From Rutstroemia sp. NJR-2017a BVV2 (Eukaryota > Ascomycota > Leotiomycetes > Helotiales > Rutstroemiaceae): a stretch of 64,000 bases of DNA. How positions within the stretch are numbered: position 1 is the stretch's first letter; each line of letters begins with the position of its first letter. The notes below the pieces were generated by a model. It was not told the DNA's origin, did not search any database, and saw nothing but the letters and a program-made list of their open reading frames with translations. This document shows, piece after piece, positions 53,544-64,000 of this stretch. The translations under genes were made by a program, and so were the position numbers. The stretch is from contig NJPS01000018.1 in the NCBI GenBank assembly GCA_002946415.1, forward strand, positions 79,571 to 143,570, in the 5' to 3' direction.

Positions 53544-55019
53544 GTGAAGGACGTCCTGGACGGACAATCAACTTACTTGCTCGAGTCACTGCTGTGGAGG
53601 TACCTTAAGGCACTACTCTCTGGATACTATGACATTTGCGTTGTCTGTGTGCTTTCTTTTTTTGCTTTTGAGGAGCAACCAGGGGTAAAGCACGAGCTCA
53701 TGTCCGCGAATATCCAGGAGGAAAGCGCCGGAGCAGGGTCCAGGGCAAGTGTGGTACTGGAGTTTACCAGGAAATTATTTGCACTATCGAACCTCATCAA
53801 CTCTAAGTTCAAGCTTATGGTCATTTTACCTACCAGGGTGTCCATTTCAGGTGGCACATCCTTGGTCATGTCAAATCTGGCTTCCGACAATCCACACTTT
53901 GACGACTGTGTTAGGGATGACGTTACAGGACTTATCGACTCCATGATCGAGAAGAGGCCAGGACTGAGCCACACAAGGCCGAATCTTCTTCATGTCCTCC
54001 AATACCCATACTCGGATCCTTTACATATAATGGCATTTGCCAAGTATATCGAGGTCCGAGGTTTCGTATCACCGCGCCAGATTGAAAAGGGCAGGCTTTT
54101 TCTGTCAAGCTTGCGGGACGTATTTGAGGCCACTCTGTGCACAGTGCCGGAGTCCGACAGGCCCCAGGTTCAGGATGCTCTTCTTTTCGTGTGTTTTGCG
54201 ACCAGACTATTAAGCATAAAAGAGCTTGGACTGGCCTTTGCAATGACCAGGACGACCACATCTACAGAAGCCTATTGGAGTTCGATGCCTGTCGACATTA
54301 AGCACGACCTCTCAACATACTTCTCAGCTCCCGTCTACTTCGATGGCCAAAGAGTGCACCTGGCACATCCGATACTGGAAAGAATTCTCTGGGAGAGAAC
54401 CCCCCCAGCGAAATAGCCGGACCCGTGGTATCATCTTGGATCGCATCCCCACCTCGAAATGGCGAGGCGCTGCCTACGTTCCTTCAACTGGCTGCACAAG
54501 CTCAATCCGTGGCATCTCAAGCCACCGAGCAAGCGGACTCAACCAAGGATAGCGACAAGAACGGTGATGAGGATAGATCTAAGGATGCGGAAAACGATGT
54601 CCCAACCAGCATTGTACTGGAAGTCTACCAAATTTTCTGGGTTACTCCGTAATGAATTGGACCGTTCACTATATCTAGGCTGCGAACCTACCCACCAGGT
54701 GGGTTGGGTACCCGCCGGGTTGGGGCACCTATGGGTGGGTTATAGGGGCTGATTTGTACCTATTAGGTGGGTTGGGGCAGGTAACCCAACCCATTTAGCT
54801 GTCACGGGCCCATTTAGGGTACGTGCAACCCCAGATTGGGTAGACGGACAGTTGGAAAACCCACCTATAGGTACCCGTGGATGGGTTGGAGATAGCAATT
54901 ACCCACCCATATATACCCATTTCGCAGCCTAACTATATCCAGGCGATGGCCGAAGGGGCCACCGAAGCCGAGTCTGCCGATATCATCCAGATACTGGACA
55001 ACTCCCTCTTTCAAATATA
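53544..55019 (+). pseudogene. NLR/STAND-like remnant, interrupted by a hAT-like MITE
   Basis: An open frame of 290 residues (53544-54416) has a long helical region. Pieces such as FKLMVILPTRVSISGGTSLV and QDALLFVCFATRLLSIKELG precede VHLAHPILERILWE, which resembles the post-NACHT helical part of fungal NTPases (a 'lvHqSvkdFL'-like end). Its start lacks a P-loop, so the N-terminal NTPase is missing or elsewhere. After a stop at 54414-54416 related sequence continues in other frames. The MITE at 54676-54931 splits it, and the frame AMAEGATEAESADIIQILDN resumes on the far side to a TAG near 55018. Assignment to NLR-like is moderate. Confidence 0.45.
54676..54931. mobile_element. hAT-like MITE with 8-bp target duplication
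   Basis: A 256-bp element bounded by TAGGCTGCGAA and TTCGCAGCCTA, an 11-bp terminal inverted repeat. It is flanked on both sides by ACTATATC (54668-54675 and 54932-54939). Eight-base target duplications and this end type are hallmarks of hAT transposons. The interior has no coding capacity but is packed with ACCCACC/GGTGGGTT motifs in both orientations. Confidence 0.92.
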
Positions 55020-55020
55020 G

Positions 55021-58000
55021 TAACGGATATAGTATTTATTATATCCTTTAAGATCGATTATATACAAAGAACAAGTTACCGAGCCAATATTATAATGATC
55101 GCTCTATATTTTGGCAAAACAAGTTTAGTTATATTTCTACTAAATACTTATAACGATATTTGAAGTTGTTTATATTTTGAAAATAGTAGATAAAAAAGAA
55201 GATCTTATTTTAACTTAAAATATATTTTAAATTAAAGATGATATTAAAAGAACTAAAAGATTTTGATTAAATATTATAAATATTTATCTTCTAAGTTATA
55301 TAAAAGTAATTAGAATTTTGAATATTAAAGATCGCGATAATTAATAATATTATTATAAGTTTATTATTGAAAATAGTTATATAAAGAATTAATTATAAAT
55401 ATAATAATAAATATATAAATAGTAATTATTATTAAATATAAAGTTTTATATATTAAGAAAATATTATCTAGTTATATAAATCTTTATTCTTTATTATTTT
55501 ATTAATTTTATTAATTTTAATATTATTAGAATTATCAAAATTACTAGAATATTATATAATTCTAATTAAGAATTTTATTAAAAATATAATAGTTTTTATC
55601 TAATTATATCTATAACTAATTTATAAATATTTATAAATATATATATTATTAATTTATATAATAATTTATTTTTATTATTTATAATTAGTTTTATAATTTA
55701 ATATTCTAAAATCAGATTTATTTTATATAATATATTTCTTTTAAGATATATTATATATATTATAAAGATTGTTATATTATATTAAACTTTTTATATTTAT
55801 ATATAATATTTCTTTTTATTTAAAAAGATATTAAATATTTATTTCTAAAAGATATTTATATATAAACTATATTTAGAAATAATTATTTCTTTATAATTTT
55901 TATTAAAAATAAAAACTTTTGATTTCTAATTATAATTTAAAATCTAAAAACTCGGAATTAATATATTCTTTCTAAATCAAATCAAGTATATATATTACAA
56001 AATAAATCTAATTAAAAAATAATAATTAATCCTAATATTAGATTAAGGAGTTTAGCAAACTTATAAATCAACAAACTATAATTTAATATAATACTAATTG
56101 AAAAAGTAGTAGTAGTTTCAAGTTTGCTAATATAGATAAAAATATATAAATACGAAACTAATATAAGAAATATTAGAAAATAGACTCTAGATAATATAGA
56201 AGTAGTAATATTGGATATAGATTAAGTTGATTAATTAGAAGAGAGTTCTTAAAAAAGCTCAATTATCGAGATCTTTTAATTATATATTTCAGAGTTTGGC
56301 TCTAGTATATTAGTAAATAGTTATATAGATTAATATATTTAGTTTACTTTCAATACTTCTCTATTGAGGTTATCTTTTCTAGTTAGTAAAGGAATAAAGG
56401 TATTCTCTATAAAACTATAAACTATTGATCTAGTACTAGTTAGCTAGACTTATTTTCTTTGATCTTACTAATTCTAGTATATCTTTGAATCTTTCAAAAG
56501 TAATATATCCTAATAGTTTTATTATCCTATCAGTTATTATATTCGAGATATTGATATATTTAGAGCTAATCTTTTCTTTCTCTATTAGATTATAGATAAA
56601 GTGATAATAGATATCAATATACTTTGACTATTTATATAGATATAAGTTCTTTATTAATATAATTACTTCTTAGTTATTATCTAGAACTTGGATTATATCT
56701 CCTTCTAAAAAGATATATTCTGGTTTTCCTAAGTTCTTAAATACTTAAGTAATTTACTATTTTTGCTTTATAAATATCACTATTGAAATATATTCTAACT
56801 TAATACTTAAAGTAACTACCGAGTTTTGTTTCTTATTTGACTATAAAACTAATCTTCTATAGAATATTATAATTCCTCTAAAGATACTTTTCTAATTATA
56901 CTTATTATTAACTCAGTTTATATTAATATAGATCTTTGCTATTTTCTCTAGAAGATTATATTCTTTTACAATATTTAATTATATTCTTCCAGATCTATAA
57001 TAGATCTTTTACTTGATAGTAAAGTATAAGTATTATATTAGATTCTTTAGTTCTAAGCTATAATACTTAGTAGGTTTGGCTATAAACTGAGAAAGTTTTC
57101 TAAATATAAATATAATATCTAGTTTAGTATAGATTATTAGATAGATTATACTTCCGATTACTTATTAGTATTAATTTATATCAATTATTTCATTATCCTC
57201 TACTACTAATTGGAAGTAATTATAATTTATAACTAGTACTTTTTTTAACAAATATTATATATATATAATACCAAACTTTGTAAGTACAATATCGAGATAT
57301 TCTTCTTAATCTAATATCAATAATTATTCCTTCTAATTATAAATAACTCTAATATCTAGAATCTTACTAATCTCTTCTAGGTTCTTAGTATTAAAGTATA
57401 TAGAAAGCTATAAGAAGAACCAATCAATTTACTTTTGTAACTTTGTAATAGCTATAATATTATTTATATATACTAATAATATTATCTTTCGATCGAAGTA
57501 TAAATAGAGATAAAAATCTATAAGATTTTATACAAAACCAAAATAGATTAGTTCTTTCTTAAAAAACAAACTCTAATCTTTTCTAACTTATTTCAGTCTA
57601 TAAAGACTTCGAAGAATATAAAGAATATAACTTTATTATATAGTAATATCTTGAGATAGAGCGAGATAGATTTCCTTTTTTAGATAAGACTTAGTAAATA
57701 TATTCTTGATATCGAAATAGAAATATTCCAAATCCTCTTTTATAACTATAGTTAAGAATAGTTTCAGTATATTTATATAAACTATTAAAGCGAATATCTT
57801 ATTATAATTCTTCCTAAGTATTTAATTAAATCTGTAAACTACCAATCTTATTTTAAACTATTCTACTTAATTATTCTTTATCTTAACTATAAAGACCTAT
57901 TTGGTAGAAACTAGATTTCTGTTTTTTGGAAATATATACTCTTTCTATATATTGTTCTGAATAAATAATTTAACTTTTTTATCGATTACTAATTTCCATT

Positions 58001-60505
58001 CCTTTATATAATTCTTATCTAATATCATTTCTTTATAGTTCCTTAGAATCTTAATATCTAAGACTTCTTCTACTAGTAGAGTAATATTATCTAGATAATT
58101 CTTAATATTAGTAAACAGTATAGTAAACTCCGAGATAATTCGACTCTTGATAATAAGATCCAATTTATAGATATAAGGAATATTGATTATTATATACTTA
58201 ATTACCTAATCGATATTTTCTTATTGGATTATAGCTAATATAGTATAAATAATCTTTAATATATATTCCTTATTATCTTTATTCTTTTCTTTTTTCCTTT
58301 TTCTTATAAAGTATCTTGATACTTTACTATTTTTCTTTATAGAAGAGTTTGCTTATTTAGCTTATAGTATATCTAATAATAGAGATTTTGTAGTTCCTAT
58401 TTCGATATCCTCTGATTCGTTAGCAACTATAGATATAGGAGGATTCTTAGCTATTAGAGATTTAATAGTTTTTATTATATCTCAGCTTATAAAGGATTTG
58501 GTTATCGAATCAGAATTTACTTAGAAAATATTTCTATATTTATCTTTGTCAAATATAAGAATATTAGTAGCTTATTATTTATATAATATTACTACTTCAG
58601 AGATCTTGGTTTGTAATATAATTAGAGAGAAGATAGAAGTTATTTTGATCTAGAAAACTACTTTGTTTTCTATATAAAGTCTCCCTCAGGATTTCCGATT
58701 TAGTATAGTATTTTCGGTATCTTATAGTCCTAATATATAATCTCTTAACTTTAATTCCTTATTATTACTTTTCCTAGTCTCATCGATAATAATATAGCTT
58801 AATTATATAATATATCCGAGTTCCGAATAATATACTTTTATATATTTATTAGTTATTTTCGAGTAACTTATAAAGATTCCTAATCTAGTAGTATCGTAGA
58901 GTTTATTATAATACTATTTTTTTAGAATAGTTTTTGGATTAATATATAAATAGTATTTGTTCCTCTATATTTTTAGATAATCAACTTCGAGAATAGTTCT
59001 GGTAAATACTTTAATTGGATTTATTATATTGTTATTCACTATTAGTCTTATATCGGTTTTATTTCTATAATATATATTATATTTAGTTACTTTATTCTAG
59101 AATTTCATTGATATACCGATTTCCTTTAATATTACCTTTATATTAGTTTTAGTAATTCTGATATTCCTTTTTACTAAACTGTTTTGATATAATAAGGTAA
59201 TTATAATAAGTTCTGATTTTATATTTAATCTTTATTCTTTAATAGCCTAGATAAGTTCTAATATATTATCGGTTTGTACTATAGTAATCTTGATATTAAA
59301 ACTAAATTCAATTTCCTTTTTCTAGTTAAGAAGTTTTTATATAATATCGCTTTTCTATTTTAATAGTAATATTTAGTTAATCTATATCTAACTATTGATA
59401 ATAAGAATAAAGTATATATTTCTCCAGATTATTCTATAGAATAGTTCTATAATATCGAAGTAAATTAATTAGAGTTTTTTGAATTTGTAAAAACTTAATT
59501 CTTTTGAGATCTAGTTAGTTATCTTAATTAATAAATATATCTTATAGATCTCTCTTTTATTTGGAACTTTGATTAGCTTTTCGAGAGTTATTACTTTATA
59601 TAAATTATATATCTTTTCTAGTTTCAAATAGTTGAGTTATTTATATCAAAGTATATAGATTTCTATCTTATTTGGAGTTAGTTTATCTTTAGTAACTTTA
59701 ATATTTTCTAAAATCTCAATTAAGTTAAAACTATTATAGCTAGTTGAAATAGTTTGAGGTTTTTGTTCTATTATTGAGAATACTATTTCTTTATAACTAT
59801 CTATAATATATAAGATTATATATATTCTATTTTATATCTTTGCTTTAATTACTATTTTTCTATTATCTTAAAAATATATTTTGCCAAGATCGAACTTACT
59901 ACTTAAATTAGTTTTATAAACTTTTTTTATAGAAAGGAGATTTATACCAAAACTAGAAATAAAGAGAATATCTATCAAAAATATCCTTAATCTATTTTTA
60001 TATATTATATTAACTATCTCTTTATATAAATAGTATATTTCTTCTCTACCAATTCTAATTACTTATTACTTGATTTACTTAAGTTTCCTGAATAAGGAGA
60101 GTTGATTAGATATATAAGATAATATATCTATATCTATCGGAATATCGGTATTTTGGCTAAGTAATAACTATATAGATTATTATATTTCAGATATAAAGTA
60201 TACTCTATCAAAATAGCTATATATATTTTAGATTGCTATATACCTATCTATATATCTATATATATCAAAACTGGAGTATCGGAGAATACTAAAAAGAGCT
60301 TCGGAATATATTTATTATATACTATAAATAAGCTATTATATAACTACTTAGTTATAGAGAAATAAAACGATTTTATCTATTGATATAAGCTAGCTATTAT
60401 ATACTTAATTTAGTATCCCGAGTAAATATCAATATAAGTTTATATAATTTTATTAGATTTTTCCTTCTTTAAATATATTACTTTTATTAGAAGGTCCAAC
60501 TAATA
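55021..60505 (-). mobile_element. RIP-degraded Ty1/Copia retrotransposon, minus strand
   Basis: AT-rich DNA that still shows Copia order on the minus strand. The LTR lies at 60309-60505 (start TATTAG in place of TGTTGG). The reverse transcriptase lies at about 57250-58165, with motifs recognisable through mutation: NYKEMILDKNYIKEWK, KEDLEYFYFDIKNIFTKSYL, LALSQD and SLY-LK. The catalytic YVDD reads YINN near 57460-57472, both Asp codons GAT changed to AAT. Stops are everywhere, mostly TAA/TAG from CAA/CAG/TGG. Left of about 56.3 kb no protein motif is visible, and the matching 3' LTR was not found. The left boundary given is therefore only the edge of the AT-rich DNA. Confidence 0.75.
60309..60505 (-). 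repeat. RIP-mutated LTR of the minus-strand Copia element
   Basis: Aligned by hand without gaps to the intact LTR at 63804-64000 in opposite orientation. About 54 of 197 positions differ, and about 51 of those are C-to-T or G-to-A in this copy. The LTR's inner end lies left of 60309 and cannot be fixed because the intact copy leaves the window. Confidence 0.88.
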
Positions 60506-63500
60506 CTGATTAGTAGTTGATCTTATTGATACTATTATATATTTCGGTTATTAGCCAAATATCCTTCTCAACTATAGATTAGTAAAGTATCTCGATCTAT
60601 ATATAGTAACTTATATCTATAATAGTACCTCAAAACTATATCCCCGAGAGATAAAGTTAGTATATAATTAATACTATACTACTTTATAAGAACTATGACT
60701 TTTCAGATAAGTTATTTTATATAAAGATTATTATTACTATCTATATTATCCAATTTATTATATAGATTATATAAATAAAAGAAACGAATTATAATCTATA
60801 GATTATATACTATAATGATTTCGAAAGATAAATAGAAAAGCTATTTGTTCTAGCTAATATAATACTTTTCTATTAACTACAAATATATATAATAAAACAA
60901 GGAATATTTGTTCAAGATATTATAGAAGATAGATTATATACTAAGATTTTTATAATATTTCTTAGAGAAGAGAAACTCTATAAATAGATAGAAAAGGAGT
61001 TCCAGCAACTTAGGATCTATTATAGATCTCCTAAAGTAAAGATTTTAAATAAGCAAACTAATCTTTTTCGATCTATAGTAGAAGTACTATAGATCCCTTC
61101 TATAATCCCAAATATAGACCAAAACCTATCAAAATGATAGAAGGCTAAGAAACCAGTATATATACCAGAAATTGATAAAGAAACTTAGATTCAGTATCCT
61201 ATCTCTATTTGGAATACTTTTAGTTATATTAGTAGTATCCTATATTCTGCTTTAGATTCCGCAATCATTATTATATAGAACCCTTCGATATATAATAAAT
61301 AGTTTAGTAATCTATATAAGTTTTTAAATAACGATTAGAAGAAGTATAGTAATAAGATATATAAAGTAATTGATATCAAGCTTAGAGTTTTTTAAGACTA
61401 TTATATAAAAACAGATTTACTTCCAAAAATATATACCTTCGGATTCTTATCTATTCTAAGAAATTAGATATTAGATTATTTCTTTAATCAGATCTTAAAG
61501 AAGAATCTTTTCTTTTATATAATATAAGATATAATCTAAAAGTATTTCGAGATAAACAAATAGAAATAGATCTATTTATCTAAATAGAAGTTTATTATAT
61601 ATCAAAGTATATAGTAGTAGTATCCTAATAAGACTAAATTATAATATCTAGAACTACTCTTTGATAAAATCTATATTCTACAAAAGAGTTTATTATATAA
61701 ATATCAAAATAAATATAATCTACAAAATCAAGTTCTTAATATATATTAAGATATACCTAATTATAACTTTATATTATATAAACTATTAGATACCTTTGAA
61801 TTAGTATACTTAGATCTATATAACTTTATTACCACTACTATATATAATTGTTAGTAATCCACTATACTTGTTATAGATAAATAGTACTAGATCGATTAGA
61901 AATATAAAGGTTCTTATACCTATTATAACTGTAATACTTCGCAATAACCTACTATTTAAGAAAGGTAAACTATAAAAATATAAATATCTTATAAATATCT
62001 AGGACAATCTAGAAAAAAATACCTTGTATATAAGAAAAAAGGATACTAGTTTATAAACTATCTTAATATAGAAATAAAGAAAGTATTTGATAACTATAAG
62101 GAGTAACTAATAGTAGAAAAAAATTTAAGTAATGATAAAATAGAGTAATATATCTAGTATAAAAAAGAGTAATAAGAAGAAGAAATACTAGAAGATCAAA
62201 AAGGAATTATATATAAATAGATACTTATAGAACTTAGCCTAATTAATAATTAGTAAGTAATTAGTATATTTCTTAATTAGAATACTATATATCTCTTTAT
62301 ATAAGAGAACTCGAAACTATTACAAATATAATATAAAGAGATCTTTATATTTGAAGAACAATACTTTATAGTTAGATTTCAAGAAATTATACTAAATAGT
62401 AGTATATCTAGTATTTCTATAGTAGGAGAACCTTAATTTCAAATACTATAGCGAGAAGATCTTAATATTATACTTATCTAGATAAATAATAAAGACTATA
62501 TAATTCGCTTTAGGAAAGAAATAGTAAATATTAAGAATACTACTATTATTAGTATACTAGTAGATATAATTATCTTCTATATTATTATAGCAAATACTCC
62601 CTTTTTATACTATATCCAGGATATAGATAAAATAAATATATAGTTCGATAATCTATATAATATCTTTATATAAAGAGATAATATCGTCTCTATTATCTAT
62701 AAATAGAGATATCCTTAGATATTTCTAAAGAAAGAAGAAGTAATTGTATAAATATATATAATAGAAAAAGAACTGAAATAGCTATATCGATATTTCGGAT
62801 ACCTATCTATATATAAGCTATTACTATTACTGGAGAAAGCAGAATAAGAAAATATTAATATATATATACTTGAATACCTTACCAAGTACTATAGATACTA
62901 TTAGTTATATATCAAGTTACCAAATAGGTTCAAATTTATAATCAAGGATGATATCGATTTCAATTATACTATTATCATCGATATTATATATCTAGAAGGT
63001 ATACTAGTACTTCACTTTATAAACAAAACAACTGTTTTTAATATAATATATTTCTTAAAGAACATTTTAGCAAAGACTATATAAAATACTATATATATAT
63101 ACTGAATTGATATATATTAGGAATTACTAGATTATATTATATATAATATAGAAACCAACTTTGTATCTAATAAATTCCGACAAAATATATATACTATAGA
63201 CTCCGAGATAAAAGAGGTACTAGTTGAAATATATAATAATATAAATAAGGTCAAATACTATTATATCCTTCTTTATCAAGTATATAAGATCTTAAGTAAA
63301 AAGTTATAAGATAAATAGATCTCTCGAGATAATATACTACAAATAGCTGTTAAAGTAATTAATAATATAATAAGTCCGAACAGATTAGTATCTATTTTCT
63401 TAGTCTTCGGTACCTACTCCCGACTTAACTATCAATTAGTCTTATCATTATCTATATATATATAAACAGATATAATCGACAAAATAATAACAGAAGTTAA

Positions 63501-63803
63501 GAAATATAATACTTAACAATAGATAAAGAATATATTAGAAGTTAGAAATAGTTTACAAACTTCTAACCTAATTAATCTCTCTCTTTAATCAGATATATAT
63601 ATTTATAGAGAAAAGAGCAAATAAATAGGATTGTTCAAATTTATCAATATAAAAAGAGAAGATAGAATTATATAAATACTAGTAAATCCGATCTACTTTA
63701 GAATAATATCTATTAAACTCTTCTATTTAGAAGAGCTTTCAAAATATCAAATTGAAACCAAATCCCTTTTTGTTTAGCCTAGCTATAAAAAGGATAGTAT
63801 AAC
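60506..63803 (+). mobile_element. RIP-degraded Copia retrotransposon, plus strand (gag, protease, integrase)
   Basis: A second decayed element reading rightward. Gag-like sequence starts near 60815 and extends to about 62100, ending in a zinc-knuckle-like KKYLVCKKKGYQF where knuckle Cys/His codons read Tyr. Protease-like DNA follows at about 62400-62650. The integrase zinc-binding region at about 62780-62920 has its His/Cys replaced by Tyr (CAC to TAC, TGC/TGT to TAC/TAT). The core is at about 62940-63270 with FNYTIIIDIIYLEG (first Asp kept), YNIETNF (second Asp now Asn) and VEIYNNINKVKYYY (Glu kept). The sequence stops at 63803 in the integrase/RT linker (PSYKKDSIT), where a different element is inserted, so RT and RNase H lie outside. 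Confidence 0.75.
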
Positions 63804-64000
63804 TGTTGGTTGGACCTTCTAATAAAAGTAATATGCTCAAAAGGGGGAAGATCCAACAAGGTCACGTGAACTTGTGCCGACGTTTACCCGGGACACTAGG
63901 CTGAGCGCACAATGGCCAGCTTATGTCAATGGGTAAAATCGTCTTATTCTTCTACAACTAACTGGCCGTACAATGGCTTATTTATGGTACATAATAAGTG
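63804..64000 (+). mobile_element. Intact (un-RIPped) Copia LTR, start of a nested element
   Basis: The sequence changes abruptly to normal GC content at TGTTGGTTGGACC, the canonical TGTTGG start of fungal Copia LTRs. It runs off the right edge. It contains a CACGTG palindrome at about 63867. The preceding bases ATAAC (63799-63803) would be the 5-bp target duplication if repeated on the far side, which cannot be seen. Confidence 0.85.

Noticed and set aside
60477..63835. 25-bp inverted match as the terminal inverted repeats of one 3.3-kb DNA transposon
   Set aside because: The match extends to 197 bp gap-free LTR homology reading outward on both sides, and the DNA between encodes gag and integrase, not a transposase.

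Overview
The window is nuclear DNA of a filamentous ascomycete. The evidence is short GT...AG introns of about 46-102 bp, fungal-type secreted cellulases with CBM1 modules, HET-domain genes, ABCC transporters and long AT-rich tracts with the signature of RIP (C-to-T and G-to-A decay of repeats). The gene content and the two-compartment base composition suggest a plant-biomass-associated Leotiomycete (Helotiales-like). That placement is inference, not proof.

Region 1 (1-17.2 kb) is ordinary gene-bearing sequence. It holds the 5' part of a neutral/aromatic amino-acid permease, a CBM1-CE16 acetylesterase, a mitochondrial-type hemerythrin (HHE) protein, a 5' remnant of a GMC oxidoreductase, an SNG1/DUF3533 membrane protein, a GH7 endoglucanase I with CBM1, a 5' remnant of a FUN14-family gene, and an AA9 lytic polysaccharide monooxygenase. 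Three secreted plant-cell-wall enzymes therefore lie within 14 kb. The endoglucanase promoter carries a perfect palindrome of the XlnR/Xyr1 motif.

Region 2 (17.2-55 kb) is an accessory island. It holds three large HET-domain proteins (two with membrane segments), a CHAT caspase-like 3' remnant joined to retroelement gag-like sequence, a decayed STAND-type N-terminal gene, decayed NLR-like sequence, an intact 8-exon ABCC transporter, and three uncharacterised membrane-protein genes. One of those three has an in-frame stop. GC-rich genes alternate abruptly with AT-rich deserts at about 22.1-22.4, 25.4-26.2, 31.4-34.2, 37.1-37.7 and 44.7-46.06 kb. Three copies of one small inverted-repeat element and one hAT-like MITE with an 8-bp target duplication lie here.

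Region 3 (55-64 kb) is retrotransposon graveyard. It holds a RIP-degraded Copia element on the minus strand (RT visible at 57.2-58.2 kb, its LTR at 60309-60505) and a second RIP-degraded Copia element on the plus strand (gag, protease and integrase at 60.8-63.8 kb). At 63804 a fresh, un-mutated LTR of the first family interrupts the second element. The fresh and decayed LTRs align gap-free over 197 bp, which gives a direct before/after view of RIP.

Gene models were spliced by hand from frame continuity, GT/AG sites and family expectation. The ABCC, HET3, endoglucanase, AA9, HHE, CE16 and 505-residue membrane-protein models all come out as multiples of three.
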